A stretch of DNA of 64,000 bases from Sulfolobus sp. A20 (GTDB lineage: Archaea; Thermoproteota; Thermoprotei_A; Sulfolobales; Sulfolobaceae), in assembly GCF_001719125.1 (NCBI RefSeq), contig NZ_CP017006.1, forward strand, positions 372,001-436,000. The letters run 5' to 3'. Each line of letters begins with the position of its first letter. Within the stretch, counting starts at the first letter, position 1. Below, in pieces: positions 1-10,899 of this stretch. The notes under the pieces are model-generated. The model saw only the letters and a program-made list of their open reading frames with translations. It did no database searches and was not told the DNA's origin. Position numbers and translations under genes: made by a program.

Positions 1-436
1 TTGCTAAACCCGGTAATCCTAATTGTTCTGATACTTCTTTTGCCTTATTATTAGCGAAACTAGGTGCCTTTGAATTATATACTTCTATTAGATTAAATCT
101 ATATCTATATACGTTTTCTCCTATACCTTTTCTGAATATATCAAATGGATGAGATGGGAAAACTACACAAGAGTTTTCCCTAGCATATTCTAATAACTCT
201 GTTATTACACTGGGTGGGGAGGGTATGAAACTACATAGTATCACTACATGTCCATATTGTGTAGTAACCTCTTGTCCTGGTATTACCTTCTCTTCTTTCA
301 CACTTTCCAAACCTCGTGAAGTATCATGGTCAGTGAGAGCGATATAAATGTTCAATTTTTTAGCATATCTTATTAGATCCTTAGGAGAACTCTTTCCATC
401 ACTATAAAAAGAATGTACATGAAAATCAAAAAACAT
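1..436 (-). CDS. PHP-domain metal-dependent phosphoesterase, partial
   Basis: First 145 residues of a PHP-domain protein; the C-terminus lies beyond the left window edge. Visible PHP metal ligands are HVHSFYSDG near residue 6, TDHD near 35, the GQE glutamate near 53 and SHP near 95. The complete motif set argues for an active phosphoesterase rather than the degenerate PHP fold of RNase P p30. The ATG overlaps the asd stop codon (TAATG), so it is probably the last gene of the thrC-aspartate kinase-asd transcript. The substrate cannot be told from sequence. Confidence 0.85.
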   Translation of the reverse strand, partial: MFFDFHVHSFYSDGKSSPKDLIRYAKKLNIYIALTDHDTSRGLESVKEEKVIPGQEVTTQYGHVVILCSFIPSPPSVITELLEYARENSCVVFPSHPFDIFRKGIGENVYRYRFNLIEVYNSKAPSFANNKAKEVSEQLGLPGLA

Positions 437-1488
437 TATACATAACCTAATTCTTTCATTACCTCTAAAGTTAAGATCGTGATTCCAGCAGCCCCTCTTA
501 CGAGATTGTCTCCTAAGACAATTAAGCGTAATAATCCTTCCTCTGCTCTTACTCTACCTACAGCTACTGACATACCATTATAATACTGTAAATCTCTCAT
601 TGGCTGTGGCCTATCTTCTTCATCTAGAACCATTATTGGAACTTTAGGTGCTGTAGGCAGGTTCTTCTCTTGAGGTAGGGATCTGAATTCTCTTAAGCTC
701 TTCTTAATTTCTTCCTCATTTACCTTCCCTTCAGTTACTATATTTATTACGCCCATATGCCCTATTTTTACTGGAACCCTTGTGGTAGTAGCATAAATCT
801 GTAGGCCAGCTTGGCTGATGCTATTATTGATTAGTTTACCTAGCATCTTGTTGATTTCTCTCGGTATCTTATCTTCTTCTCCTTTTATCCACGGTATAAC
901 GTTTCCTTCAATTGCCATGAACGGTAAGCCACTGTATCCAGCTCCACTTACAGCTTGTAGAGTGGTTACATAAATACCTTTAGCTTTAACTAATCTCTCT
1001 AGTGGTTTCAAAGGCATTGAAAGAATAGCTGCCGTACAATTCGGGTTCTTAATTAATAATCCTTTCCAATTTTTATTTAGTTTTTGCCTTTTAAGCAATT
1101 CTAAGTGATCCCAGTTGATTTCAGGATTTATTAATGGTACATCGGGGTCCATTCTGAACGGAGAAGCATTAGAAACTACAATTTTGCCTTCTTTAACTAG
1201 TTTTAATTCAACATCCTCAGCAAGCTCATTAGGTAATGCTGAGAGTACTACATCAACGTCCTTATGATCTTCAATATCAGTGGATACCATAGGCAAGTCA
1301 GCTACTTTTTCCGGTATTTCGTCAGGCTCTATCCACTTCACCGCTTCTCTATACTTCTTACCAATTTTAGATGGTGATGCACTAACTTTTACCAACTCAA
1401 TGTAGGGGTGATTTGCTAACATTCTTACCATTTTTTGTCCTACCATTCCGGTGGAGCCTAATAATGAAACTCGTATTTTGTCAACCAC
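436..1488 (-). CDS. asd: Aspartate-semialdehyde dehydrogenase
   Basis: Reduces aspartyl-4-phosphate to aspartate semialdehyde with NADPH, the second step toward threonine, methionine and lysine. The 350-residue product has an N-terminal Rossmann motif GSTGMVGQ (residues 11-18), the catalytic cysteine in KNPNCTAAI near residue 151 and a catalytic histidine region near GHMG. The start is GTG at 1488, preceded by a strong ribosome-binding site GAGGTGAT five bases upstream. It overlaps the end of the aspartate kinase gene by 8 bp, so the two are translationally coupled. Confidence 0.96.
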   Translation of the reverse strand: MVDKIRVSLLGSTGMVGQKMVRMLANHPYIELVKVSASPSKIGKKYREAVKWIEPDEIPEKVADLPMVSTDIEDHKDVDVVLSALPNELAEDVELKLVKEGKIVVSNASPFRMDPDVPLINPEINWDHLELLKRQKLNKNWKGLLIKNPNCTAAILSMPLKPLERLVKAKGIYVTTLQAVSGAGYSGLPFMAIEGNVIPWIKGEEDKIPREINKMLGKLINNSISQAGLQIYATTTRVPVKIGHMGVINIVTEGKVNEEEIKKSLREFRSLPQEKNLPTAPKVPIMVLDEEDRPQPMRDLQYYNGMSVAVGRVRAEEGLLRLIVLGDNLVRGAAGITILTLEVMKELGYV

Positions 1489-2821
1489 TTACTATCACCT
1501 CATGTAACTCCTTTGATAATCTATCTCCTTCTCCCTTATTAACTATAAAGGTTAAACTAACATTAGATATACCTCTTGAAATTGACAAGGGATCGTATTT
1601 AGCTGCTATGGATAATACTTTAGTCGAAATCTCCTTCTTTCTTATTCCACACCCTATTATTCCTACTACATCAATGTCTTTAACTTCGACGTTCTTTACT
1701 AGTGAACCCTTTAATTCCTCTAACCTATTTAATAATCTACTGGCTGATGTTGAGTCTACTGCTAACTGAATTGTCGTTTCACTTGCGGGTTGAGAAATAG
1801 ATATTATATTGACTCCAGTTTCCTTTGCCTCAGTAGTTATCTTAGCAGCTGAACCGATTTTACCTACAATTTTAGTGCTCTCAACAGTTATTAACTTTAA
1901 ATTATCTAATAACGAAATCCCTTTTAGTCCATCATTGCTGTCACATTTTCCGTCAATTATCGTAAATCCGTCTTCATATAAAGATTCTACGAAAACTTTT
2001 ATGCTAGTGTCAAACAATGGGTCAAAAGTTCTAGGATGTAGCCTCTTAGCTCCCAATTGTGATAGTTCTATAGCTTCTTCTAACGATAATCTAGGAATTG
2101 TTTTCGCATTAGGGAATTTTTTAGGATCTCCGGTCATTATACCCGGTACCTCAGTTATCAGCCTAACTTCATTCATACCTAGTAATTTACCAAACAGGGT
2201 TGCCGTATAGTCACTTCCACCTCTACCTAATGTTGTATACCTTCCATCAATAGTTTTGCCTATAAATCCTGGGATCACGATAACATTTGATTTCACGTTA
2301 CTTATCACATTTAATGTCTCTTTCCTAGATAGATCTTCTATTACGTTCGCCTCTCCGTAGTTACTATCAGTTATTAGAATTGGATAGGGTATACCTTCAG
2401 CCTCTATCCCATTGCTTCTTAATATAGAAGAGAGTAATATCGTAGCCATTCTCTCTCCAAACGACAAGACATAGTCTCTTACTCTAGGAGTTACTTCGTC
2501 CAATACTCTTATAGACCAGGCTATTCTAAATAATTCGTCACTTAATTTTGATAAACCTTTAAATGCGTTCTCGAATTCTTTACCATCCGTAAATTTGGAT
2601 AGTAATTTTACATGCCTTTCATAGATTTCAGTTACAATATCTCCAGAAATCTCAGTGTTTACTGTAATATTCAATAATTCATTCGTTACATTTTTTATCG
2701 CTGATGTCACAACTACTATTCTATTATACTTCTTATGTAGTTCCCTTATTTTATCTACTATTAATTTATAATCATTTTCATCTTTTTGAATTGAACCTCC
2801 TATTTTAACTATTAAATCCAT
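1481..2821 (-). CDS. lysC: Aspartate kinase
   Basis: Phosphorylates aspartate in the first committed step of the threonine, lysine and methionine pathway. The 446-residue protein opens with the kinase signature IVKIGGS (residues 4-10); a second conserved segment, [11 protein letters not shown], lies near residue 196. The C-terminal third looks like a pair of ACT domains (ITVEST near 311 and DVVGIIG near 384), suggesting amino-acid feedback. ATG at 2821 follows GGTGA with five-base spacing. It overlaps thrC by 17 bp upstream and asd by 8 bp downstream, forming a thrC-kinase-asd operon. Confidence 0.95.
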   Translation of the reverse strand: MDLIVKIGGSIQKDENDYKLIVDKIRELHKKYNRIVVVTSAIKNVTNELLNITVNTEISGDIVTEIYERHVKLLSKFTDGKEFENAFKGLSKLSDELFRIAWSIRVLDEVTPRVRDYVLSFGERMATILLSSILRSNGIEAEGIPYPILITDSNYGEANVIEDLSRKETLNVISNVKSNVIVIPGFIGKTIDGRYTTLGRGGSDYTATLFGKLLGMNEVRLITEVPGIMTGDPKKFPNAKTIPRLSLEEAIELSQLGAKRLHPRTFDPLFDTSIKVFVESLYEDGFTIIDGKCDSNDGLKGISLLDNLKLITVESTKIVGKIGSAAKITTEAKETGVNIISISQPASETTIQLAVDSTSASRLLNRLEELKGSLVKNVEVKDIDVVGIIGCGIRKKEISTKVLSIAAKYDPLSISRGISNVSLTFIVNKGEGDRLSKELHEVIVSG

Positions 2822-3995
2822 TTATTTCACCAGTGATAATTTTTTCTATGTAGTACGGATTAACAAGGATCCTCTTACTAGGTGCCTTAGCCATACTATC
2901 CGGATCTTTAAGTGAATGACCGGTTAAAATTAAAACAGTTTTCTCATCTTTATTCACTATACCCTCATTTAAGGCTTTATAATAGCCTGCTAATGCAGCT
3001 GATGAAGCAGGCTCGGCTCCTATTCCTTCCTTTCTAGCTAGATCTTTTTGTGACTCTAAAATCTCAGAGTCAGACACTATGATCGCACTTCCATTAGAAC
3101 TTTTTATCGCCTTAAAAGCCTTCTTCCAATTTACTGGCTTACCTATTCTTATAGCAGTAGCTAATGTGTCTGGATTATCCGTGAATTCTGGCTCATCTTT
3201 GCCTTTAATTATGGCACTAGCTATGGGTGATGCTCCTTCAGCTTGAACTCCAATCATTCTAGGCACCTTATCAATTTCACCAGTTTTTAACAATTCATTA
3301 AATCCCTTCCAAATTGCGTAAATATTTCCAGCGTTGCCAACAGGAACTATGACGTTTTCCGGTACTCCTATTTCCTCCACGATTTCAAAAGCTATTGTTT
3401 TTTGTCCTTCAAGCCTCCACGGATTAAAGGAGTTCAAGGGATATACTATTCTTAAATCTCTATACAGTCTCATTACAGCTTCCATAGCTACGTCAAAACT
3501 CCCATCAACTTCTAGTATTATAGCACCATATAATATTGATTGGGCTAGCTTACCTATGGCTACCTTACCCTTTGGCAAAACTATAAAACTCTTTATTCCT
3601 GCCCTTGATGCATAGGCTGCTGCTGAGGCTGCAGTATTTCCAGTAGACGCTGCTATTACAGTTCTATAGTTTAAACTTACTGCAGAGCTCACCGCTACTG
3701 TCATTCCTCTGTCTTTAAAGCTACCTGTTGGGTTTAATCCTTCAAATTTAAAGTATAAATTGCGATTTATGTTAGTTGATTGTATTAATGGAGTTCCACC
3801 CTCATTTATGCTCACTAAAGTCTTATATTCTCCCGGTATTAGATCTTTATACCTCCAAACTCCCTTACCTTGCAGATTCTTAAATGAAAAGTCTCTTGGT
3901 GGCTCTACTATTATTTCTAGTAATCCACCACATTTGGGGCATAGTATTTGATTTTGGTCTATCTCACTCTCATATCCACAATTTAAACACTTCAT
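2805..3995 (-). CDS. thrC: Threonine synthase
   Basis: PLP enzyme converting O-phosphohomoserine to threonine. The 396 residues begin with a small zinc ribbon (CLNCGYESE and CPKCGG, residues 3-22), common in archaeal ThrC. The PLP lysine is in [10 protein letters not shown] near residue 94 and the phosphate-binding loop is VPVGNAGN near 217. It is the first gene of the aspartate-pathway operon. A five-codon mini-ORF with a GGTGA site ends just upstream of its ATG (see findings). No homoserine kinase or homoserine dehydrogenase is present in the window. Confidence 0.95.
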   Translation of the reverse strand: MKCLNCGYESEIDQNQILCPKCGGLLEIIVEPPRDFSFKNLQGKGVWRYKDLIPGEYKTLVSINEGGTPLIQSTNINRNLYFKFEGLNPTGSFKDRGMTVAVSSAVSLNYRTVIAASTGNTAASAAAYASRAGIKSFIVLPKGKVAIGKLAQSILYGAIILEVDGSFDVAMEAVMRLYRDLRIVYPLNSFNPWRLEGQKTIAFEIVEEIGVPENVIVPVGNAGNIYAIWKGFNELLKTGEIDKVPRMIGVQAEGASPIASAIIKGKDEPEFTDNPDTLATAIRIGKPVNWKKAFKAIKSSNGSAIIVSDSEILESQKDLARKEGIGAEPASSAALAGYYKALNEGIVNKDEKTVLILTGHSLKDPDSMAKAPSKRILVNPYYIEKIITGEINGFNS

Positions 3996-4055
3996 AATAC
4001 CGCTTAATCTGTTTCCAACAACGATTCACCAGCTGTTAAAGAGGTTTATTTTACA

Positions 4056-4064
4056 AAATATAAG
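4056..4064 (+). promoter_or_regulatory. TATA box of the ubiD gene
   Basis: AAATATAAG is centred 26 bp before the ATG at 4087, the archaeal TATA-to-start-site distance, so ubiD is probably transcribed as a leaderless mRNA. Read on the opposite strand the same bases give CTTATATTT, a possible TATA element for thrC, so the 91-bp divergent gap may hold overlapping promoters. Confidence 0.55.
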
Positions 4065-4086
4065 CTTTGTTGAAACATAATTATAT

Positions 4087-5532
4087 ATGCCTTTTAGGGA
4101 TTTAAGAGAGTATATAGAATTTATGAAAAAAAGAAATAAATTAATTGAAATTAATGATGAAGTAAGTGTAGATTTGGAAATAGCAGAAATTACAAGACAA
4201 GCAACATATAAACATTTGCCTCCTCTTCTCTTCAAAAAGATAAAGGGTTATGAGAATTGGAAGGTAATTTCTAATATATTTTATTCAATTGAAAGTTTCT
4301 ATGAAATCTTTAATACTAAGAATTTGGAATTAATTTCAGAAAACTTTTTGTCAAACTTTTCTAATATCCCTGTCACTTTTTTAGATAAGATAAAGTCTCT
4401 GAAAGACGTTCTTGGATTAGGAAAAATTATGCCCAAAGCTAAATCGCCGGCTTTTAAAGAGGATAGTAGCTTAAATTTACTAAAGATCCCTGCGATTAAA
4501 ACTTGGCCTAAAGATGCTGGAAGGTATCTAACGTTTTCAATTACGATAACTAAGGATCCAGAAAAGGATATACATAACTTAAGTGTATATAGAATTCAAA
4601 TACTAAATGAAAATGAAGCTATAATTCATTGGCAAGCCTTTAAGAGGGGATCAATAACAGCTAAGAGATATTTAGAAAAAGGAATATCTAAAGTACCAGT
4701 TGCGATAGTTACTGGAGTAGATCCAGTAGTAGCATTTACCGCAGCTTCTCCGGTTCCGCCGGGTTTAGACAAATATATGTTTGCTGGCATTCTTAGGGGT
4801 GAAGGTGTTGATGTGACTGAGGTAGACAACCAACTTTTAGTGCCTAGTTATTCTGAAGTAGTTTTAGTAGGTTATGCCGATCTTGAAGACCTTAGGCTTG
4901 AAGGACCTTTTGGAGATCATATGGGATATTATACACCTCCGGATTACTATCCTAAATTTAAATTGGAAAAGGTATATATCAGAGACAATCCTATCTTTCA
5001 TGTAACCTCAGTAGGAAAACCTCCACTAGAGGATGCGTGGATAGGGAAGGCAGTAGAAAGGATTTTCTTACCTTTTGCTAAAATGATCGTTCCGGAACTA
5101 GTTGATATGAATTTGCCAGAGTACGGATTATTTACTGGAATAGGTATATTCTCTATAAGGAAATATTACCCGGGACAAGCAAAGAGGGCCATGATGGCAC
5201 TCTGGGGAATAGGCCAACTGAGTTTATTAAAAATCATAGTAATCGTAGATAGTGACGTTAATGTTCATGACATTAATCAAGTATTATACGCAATATCAGC
5301 TAATGTAGACCCAAAACGTGATATTATGTTAGTTGATAATGTGTTAACAGATTCGTTAGATCCTAGTGTACCATACCCTCCTCTAGGTAGTAAACTAGGT
5401 ATAGACGCTACTCGTAAATTCAAGGAAGAGATGGGTAAGGAATGGCCTGAGGAGTTAAAGTCAGATGAAAATGTAGCTAAAAAGGCTGAGCAAATCTTAA
5501 ACAATTTCATAAAGTTATATCAATCCTCCTAA
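4087..5532 (+). CDS. UbiD-family decarboxylase
   Basis: A 481-residue member of the UbiD family, which uses prenylated FMN to decarboxylate or carboxylate aromatic and unsaturated acids. It is recognisable from [11 protein letters not shown] at the N-terminus, the segment [12 protein letters not shown] near residue 177, and the family core [21 protein letters not shown] near residue 268, with the E..E region at [13 protein letters not shown]. No UbiX flavin prenyltransferase gene is in the window. The substrate is unknown; a role in quinone synthesis is possible but only inferred. Confidence 0.9.
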   Translation: MPFRDLREYIEFMKKRNKLIEINDEVSVDLEIAEITRQATYKHLPPLLFKKIKGYENWKVISNIFYSIESFYEIFNTKNLELISENFLSNFSNIPVTFLDKIKSLKDVLGLGKIMPKAKSPAFKEDSSLNLLKIPAIKTWPKDAGRYLTFSITITKDPEKDIHNLSVYRIQILNENEAIIHWQAFKRGSITAKRYLEKGISKVPVAIVTGVDPVVAFTAASPVPPGLDKYMFAGILRGEGVDVTEVDNQLLVPSYSEVVLVGYADLEDLRLEGPFGDHMGYYTPPDYYPKFKLEKVYIRDNPIFHVTSVGKPPLEDAWIGKAVERIFLPFAKMIVPELVDMNLPEYGLFTGIGIFSIRKYYPGQAKRAMMALWGIGQLSLLKIIVIVDSDVNVHDINQVLYAISANVDPKRDIMLVDNVLTDSLDPSVPYPPLGSKLGIDATRKFKEEMGKEWPEELKSDENVAKKAEQILNNFIKLYQSS

Positions 5533-5788
5533 ATGTGACATCATCCTTATATACTATACTTACTTCACTTATATCCTCAAATTTAACTTGTATTTCAAAA
5601 AATTCCTTGCTCTTTAGTTCTTTATCTATTTTTATATTTTCAGTTATAGTTTTAAGTCCTAGTTTATCATCTATCATATTTACAGTTACCCTATATTTTA
5701 GAATAATCTCCAAAACTTTTACAGGAAAATCCAAATTGTTAGTTATTTTAAGGCTTTTTCCACTTAGCTTTACCGTAAAAGGGTTCAT
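5507..5788 (-). CDS. Small conserved-looking protein of unknown function
   Basis: Encodes 93 residues with many alternating hydrophobic and polar positions, consistent with a beta-sandwich, and no signal peptide or membrane segment. It overlaps the 3' end of ubiD by 26 bp tail to tail. The opposite-strand frame over the same DNA is Ser/Leu-rich with no protein-like pattern, so the minus strand was chosen. I do not recognise the family. Confidence 0.55.
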   Translation of the reverse strand: MNPFTVKLSGKSLKITNNLDFPVKVLEIILKYRVTVNMIDDKLGLKTITENIKIDKELKSKEFFEIQVKFEDISEVSIVYKDDVTFRRIDITL

Positions 5789-5871
5789 AATATATTATTC
5801 TAAACTTAGGGTATTATGTGTTACCTTACTTAAAAGCATGCTGATCTAACTAATTATAATAGAGATCACGT

Positions 5872-6537
5872 ATGGCCTCGAGTAAAGTAGAAGATTTCGT
5901 TAAAAACTGGGGTGGAAAACAAGAGCCAAGCATAGGGGAGAGGATAAAGAACGCATTCAAGCCTCAGCAGCCTTTAAGGTACAGGTTAGTGATGGCAAAC
6001 TATAGGCTAAGGACTATGGTAAGTCGTCTTGACGTTTACATATCTAGATTACAAGAAAGAGATAGGATGTTATTTGAAAAAGTCGTAGAAGCTCAAATGT
6101 CTAAGGATACAGCCAGAGCTGCAATGTACGCTAATGAGATAGCTGAGATTAGGAAGATATCCAAACAGCTAATAACTACGCAAATAGCACTAGAGCAAGT
6201 CCAATTAAGGTTAGAGACTATAACTGAATTAGGTGATGTATTCAATAGCTTAATTCCGGTATTGGGAGTGATAAGAGAATTGAGAAATGCTATGAGGGGA
6301 GTTATGCCAGAGATAAGTTTAGAGCTAGCTGAGTTAGAAGAGGGATTACAAGAGGTCGTAATTGAAGCAGGAGACTTCACCGGTGCTCCAGTCAATTATG
6401 CAGCCTCAAGTCCTGAGGCTAGAAAGATATTAGAGGAGGCTTCAGTAGTAGCAGAACAAAGGATGAAAGAGAAGTTCCCAGAGTTACCAAGTTTCGTAAC
6501 ATCCACTCAGAAGACTGCCGGTACGGAACAGAAATAA
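5872..6537 (+). CDS. cdvB2: ESCRT-III-like cell division protein CdvB2
   Basis: A 221-residue archaeal ESCRT-III protein (Snf7-like) for membrane remodelling at division. It has a basic N-terminal helix, a long helical hairpin ([13 protein letters not shown] near 63, then [14 protein letters not shown] near 86), and ends shortly after KFPELPSF. It lacks the C-terminal winged helix that lets CdvB bind CdvA (compare the gene at 30009), so it is one of the short paralogues; identification as CdvB2 is from recall of S. solfataricus SSO0881. A TATA-like CTTAAAAGC lies near 5828. It is about 23 kb from cdvABC. Confidence 0.85.
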   Translation: MASSKVEDFVKNWGGKQEPSIGERIKNAFKPQQPLRYRLVMANYRLRTMVSRLDVYISRLQERDRMLFEKVVEAQMSKDTARAAMYANEIAEIRKISKQLITTQIALEQVQLRLETITELGDVFNSLIPVLGVIRELRNAMRGVMPEISLELAELEEGLQEVVIEAGDFTGAPVNYAASSPEARKILEEASVVAEQRMKEKFPELPSFVTSTQKTAGTEQK

Positions 6538-6623
6538 TAATTGATAAATAGATTTTTTAAAAAGGCTTATACTATAAAAATAGTTTTTTAAGGTTCGAGG
6601 AGAATGTTTTATGGGGAATTGTT

Positions 6624-9011
6624 TTGGTTGAAGCTTTAAGTGAAGAAGACCTTATTCTCGATATTAATAAGGTAAGAAAGGACATGGTTGATTTAGCTGG
6701 GGGGAAAGGGGCTAATTTAGGGGAATTAATGAGTTCTGGGATTAGAGTACCCCCGGCTTTTGTTATTAGTTCTAAAGCTTTTAAATATTTTTTAGAATAT
6801 AATAAACTTGTTGATCAGATCAAAGAAATTCTTTCTAATTCTTTAATTACTTCAGAAGATGCGAGTAAAAAAATTAAAAACCTAATAATAAGTGCTAAAA
6901 TACCAGACAATTTGTCTTCCATGATTATGAGAGCTTATGAAGAGTTATGTAAAGTAGTAGGTAAAGAAATTTTAGTTGCAGTTAGATCGTCTGCTACTGC
7001 TGAGGACATTGAAGAGGCTAGTTTTGCAGGGCAGCAAGACACTTATTTAAATGTCAGCAAAGAGGAGCTATTGGACAAGGTTAAATTAGTATGGGCTAGT
7101 TTATATAATGCGAGAGCTATAGAGTATAGGAAAAGTAAGGGAATAGATCAAGCATCAGTACTCATTGCAGTTGTGGTACAAAAGATGGTTAATTCTAGGT
7201 CAGCTGGAGTAATGTTTACAATACATCCAATAACTGGCGATGATAACCATATCGTAATTGAGTCTAATTGGGGCTTAGGAGAGACGGTAGTTGGTGGTAA
7301 GGTTACTCCGGACGAGTTTGTAATAAGAAAATCTGATCTGAAGATAATTGAAAGAAAAGTATCAAACAAGAAAATTAAGATAGTTTATGATATTAAAAGT
7401 AAAAGGAACATAGAAGTTGAACTAAACGATAATGAAGCTAATTCAATGAGCATATCTGATGAGGAGGCGATAGAGTTAGCCAAGTTGGGTCTGAGAATAG
7501 AAGAGCATTATGGCAAACCAATGGACATCGAATGGGCTATTGATGCTGACTTAAAGTTTCCCGATAACGTATTCATAGTTCAAGCTAGACCGGAAACATT
7601 CTGGTCCAGCAAGAATAAAGCTAGTAAAAAAGAGGTTAAGGAGGAAGAAATCAAGGGACCTGCTAAGGTTTTAATAAGAGGTTTGCCAGCCTCGCCTGGT
7701 ATAGCTTATGGAAAAGCTAAGGTAATATTAGATATTAAGGATCCCAAGGTAAAGGAATTTCAGAAAGGAGAGATCTTAGTAACTAAAATGACTGATCCTG
7801 ATTGGGTTCCACTCATGAAGATTGCCGGGGCAATAATAACTGATGAAGGAGGGATGACGAGCCATGCTGCGATAGTATCTAGGGAATTAGGGATACCTGC
7901 AATAGTAGGCAGTAGAGATGGTACAAAATTAATAAAAGATGAGCAGATGATCACGGTTGATGCTATAAGGGGTATAGTATATGAAGGTAAGGTATTACCA
8001 TCAGAGGAGGTTAGTGAAGAGGAGAAGAAGCCATCAGTGTCTCAAGGTTTAAGTAGGGAAGTTTTACTTAGCCTCTATCCGGTTACAGCTACAAAGATAT
8101 ATATGAATTTAGGGGAGCCAGACGTAATTGACAAGTACTTAGATCTTCCCTTTGACGGAATAGGGTTAATGAGAATCGAGTTTATAGTGAGTGAATGGGT
8201 AAGATACCATCCATTACATTTGATTAAAATAGGTAATGCGGCTTTATTCATAGATAAATTAGCGGAGGGAATAGCTAAGGTAGCTAGTGCAATTTATCCT
8301 AGACCAGTTGTTGTCAGATTTTCAGATTTTAAAACTAATGAATATAAGAGACTTATTGGTGGTGAAGAGTTTGAGCCAGATGAAAGAAATCCGATGATAG
8401 GCTGGAGAGGAGTTTCTAGATATGTAAGTAAAGAGTATGAACCAGCGTTTAGATTAGAAGTTAGGGCTATACGTAAGGCTAGAGAAGAAATGGGTCTCAA
8501 AAACGTCTGGGTTATGTTTCCTTTTGTGAGAACTACTTGGGAGTTGGAGAAAGCTATTAGAATTATGGAAGATGAAGGATTAAGGAGGTCTTCAGATTTC
8601 AAGGTTTGGATTATGGCTGAGGTTCCATCAGTAGTGGTTTTAGCTGATGAGTTTTCTAAAATAGTAGATGGCTTTAGTGTAGGGAGTAATGATTTAGCAC
8701 AATTAACTCTTGGCGTAGATAGAGACTCAGAGCTTCTTGCTAGAATGGGATATTATGACGAGAGAGATCCTGCAGTCATGCAGTCCATTAAAAGATTGAT
8801 TAAAGTTGCTCATAAATATGGTAAGACAGTTTCTATATGTGGCCAAGCTCCAAGTGTTTATCCAGAGGTAGTAGAATACTTAGTTAAGGCTGGAATAGAT
8901 AGCATAAGTGTAAACCCAGATGCAGTAATTAATGTAAGGCGTCAAGTAGCTTCAATAGAACAGAAATTAATTCTCGAGAAGTTAAATAACAAAGGCAAAA
9001 GTAAAAAATGA
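6624..9011 (+). CDS. ppsA: Phosphoenolpyruvate synthase
   Basis: Makes PEP from pyruvate with ATP, the gluconeogenic entry step. The 795-residue protein has an N-terminal ATP-grasp domain ([10 protein letters not shown] near 25; [22 protein letters not shown] near 120), the swivelling domain with the phospho-histidine in [13 protein letters not shown] near 412, and a C-terminal TIM barrel ([14 protein letters not shown] near 690, ICGQAPS near 738). The start is TTG at 6624 after a GGGGAA element; the ATG at 6604 is in another frame. TATA-like tracts TTTTTTAAAAAG and TTTTTTAAGG lie at 6550-6590. Confidence 0.96.
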   Translation: MVEALSEEDLILDINKVRKDMVDLAGGKGANLGELMSSGIRVPPAFVISSKAFKYFLEYNKLVDQIKEILSNSLITSEDASKKIKNLIISAKIPDNLSSMIMRAYEELCKVVGKEILVAVRSSATAEDIEEASFAGQQDTYLNVSKEELLDKVKLVWASLYNARAIEYRKSKGIDQASVLIAVVVQKMVNSRSAGVMFTIHPITGDDNHIVIESNWGLGETVVGGKVTPDEFVIRKSDLKIIERKVSNKKIKIVYDIKSKRNIEVELNDNEANSMSISDEEAIELAKLGLRIEEHYGKPMDIEWAIDADLKFPDNVFIVQARPETFWSSKNKASKKEVKEEEIKGPAKVLIRGLPASPGIAYGKAKVILDIKDPKVKEFQKGEILVTKMTDPDWVPLMKIAGAIITDEGGMTSHAAIVSRELGIPAIVGSRDGTKLIKDEQMITVDAIRGIVYEGKVLPSEEVSEEEKKPSVSQGLSREVLLSLYPVTATKIYMNLGEPDVIDKYLDLPFDGIGLMRIEFIVSEWVRYHPLHLIKIGNAALFIDKLAEGIAKVASAIYPRPVVVRFSDFKTNEYKRLIGGEEFEPDERNPMIGWRGVSRYVSKEYEPAFRLEVRAIRKAREEMGLKNVWVMFPFVRTTWELEKAIRIMEDEGLRRSSDFKVWIMAEVPSVVVLADEFSKIVDGFSVGSNDLAQLTLGVDRDSELLARMGYYDERDPAVMQSIKRLIKVAHKYGKTVSICGQAPSVYPEVVEYLVKAGIDSISVNPDAVINVRRQVASIEQKLILEKLNNKGKSKK

Positions 9012-9013
9012 CT

Positions 9014-9245
9014 TCATTTTACATAACATTTTTTGCATATTCTTCTCGCCCCATCAAAATAGGCAGTACACTCTTCACAGATTATCTCCCCACAGATTTC
9101 ACAAGACCCAATAGCTAAATTTTTGTTACAAACTTTGCATAAACTCATTTCACAGACTTTACATATTCCATTAACGTAATCCGCATGACATACTTGTCTA
9201 CTGCATAACCTACAAGTAAAAAAGGCTATATCTTCTTCGCAGATT

Positions 9246-9256
<11 letters not shown>
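9014..9256 (-). CDS. Cysteine-rich multi-zinc-finger protein
   Basis: About 80 residues with 15 cysteines arranged as serial CxxC pairs (CEIC, CRLC, CKVC twice, CEIC, CEEC, CKKC) plus a CH pair, resembling tandem B-box or treble-clef zinc knuckles. The likely start is TTG at 9256, giving LKCEIC as the first residues and an 11-bp overlap with the end of the inositol-phosphate synthase gene; an in-frame ATG at 9286 would add ten residues. The function is unknown; a protein- or RNA-binding zinc module is a reasonable guess. Confidence 0.6.
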
Positions 9257-10325
<1,069 letters not shown>

Positions 10326-10359
10326 CAACTTTAAAGTTAAATAGCCAAATAAATATATG

Positions 10360-10411
10360 TTGTGATGAAAGGGATTAGTCTGAGCAATGAGGACGTGGAG
10401 CGACTCTGAGG
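10360..10411 (+). ncRNA. Candidate C/D-box methylation-guide sRNA
   Basis: Contains all four boxes at normal archaeal spacing: C box GTGATGA (10362-10368), an 11-nt guide, D' box CTGA (10380-10383), a 3-nt spacer, C' box ATGAGGA (10387-10393, one mismatch), a 12-nt guide CGTGGAGCGACT, and D box CTGA (10406-10409). A TATA-like TTTAAAGTT is centred near 10334, 26 bp before the expected 5' end. It lies just upstream of acylphosphatase. The RNA target was not determined. Confidence 0.6.
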
Positions 10412-10421
10412 TAGGATTAAT

Positions 10422-10694
10422 ATGTTGAAACGCGTGCACATACGCGTATATGGTTATGTTCAAGGAGTAGGGTTTAGAAGATTCGTCCAAATTCACGCTC
10501 ATAGGTTAGGAATTAAAGGATATGCTAGAAATTTAGATGACGGTACAGTAGAGGTTGTAGCAGAAGGTCACGAAGAGGCATTAAAGAAGCTTATAGAATA
10601 TGTTAAGAAGGGCCCACCATTAGCAGAAGTCAGTAATGTAGAGTATTTATTTGAGGAATATAAGGGTGAATTTCACGATTTCGAAACATACTAA
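10422..10694 (+). CDS. acyP: Acylphosphatase
   Basis: Hydrolyses carboxyl-phosphate bonds. The 90-residue ferredoxin-like fold carries the phosphate-binding loop [11 protein letters not shown] (residues 11-21), with the catalytic Arg in that loop, and the catalytic Asn in [14 protein letters not shown]. solfataricus acylphosphatase is 101 residues with a disordered N-terminal tail. Here the DNA that would encode a similar tail (from ATG 10387) is out of frame by two bases and coincides with the C'-to-D segment of the sRNA candidate. ATG 10422 follows GAGGT at about nine bases. Confidence 0.95.
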   Translation: MLKRVHIRVYGYVQGVGFRRFVQIHAHRLGIKGYARNLDDGTVEVVAEGHEEALKKLIEYVKKGPPLAEVSNVEYLFEEYKGEFHDFETY

Positions 10695-10783
10695 TAGGAG
10701 ATTTTTTCATTAAAAAAGGAAATTGGTTTATTTATTAGTATTATGACGAATATTCCTTTTATCTCCAATCAGTGTATTAGGAA

Positions 10784-10850
10784 CATATATAAAGTAACGT
10801 GTTTGTTAAAGAAGTATTAATTAATGATAAAGAGGAGAAATCTTTTTAAG
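10784..10850 (+). promoter_or_regulatory. Tandem TATA elements of the trp operon
   Basis: Two TATA-like elements precede trpB: CATATATAAAG at 10784-10794 and CTTTTTAAG at 10842-10850, the latter after the purine-rich AGAGGAGAAAT that could serve as a TFB-recognition element. Initiation about 26 bp from the second would start near 10871 and leave a leader of roughly 20 nt containing AGGTG. No operator-like palindrome was noticed. Confidence 0.5.
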
Positions 10851-10884
10851 TGTTAAGTTAAGTTTATTAGCCTAGGTGTTTTTG

Positions 10885-10899
10885 ATGTTCCAATGGTAA
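10885..10899 (+). CDS. Putative four-residue Trp leader peptide
   Basis: ATG at 10885 opens a mini-ORF reading Met-Phe-Gln-Trp-stop. AGGTG at 10874-10878 is six bases upstream, better spaced for this ATG than for trpB (14 bases). The trpB ATG (10893) is formed by the last base of the Gln codon and the first two of the TGG Trp codon. This could couple trpB initiation to Trp-tRNA supply, but a frame this short can arise by chance. Confidence 0.35.
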   Translation: MFQW

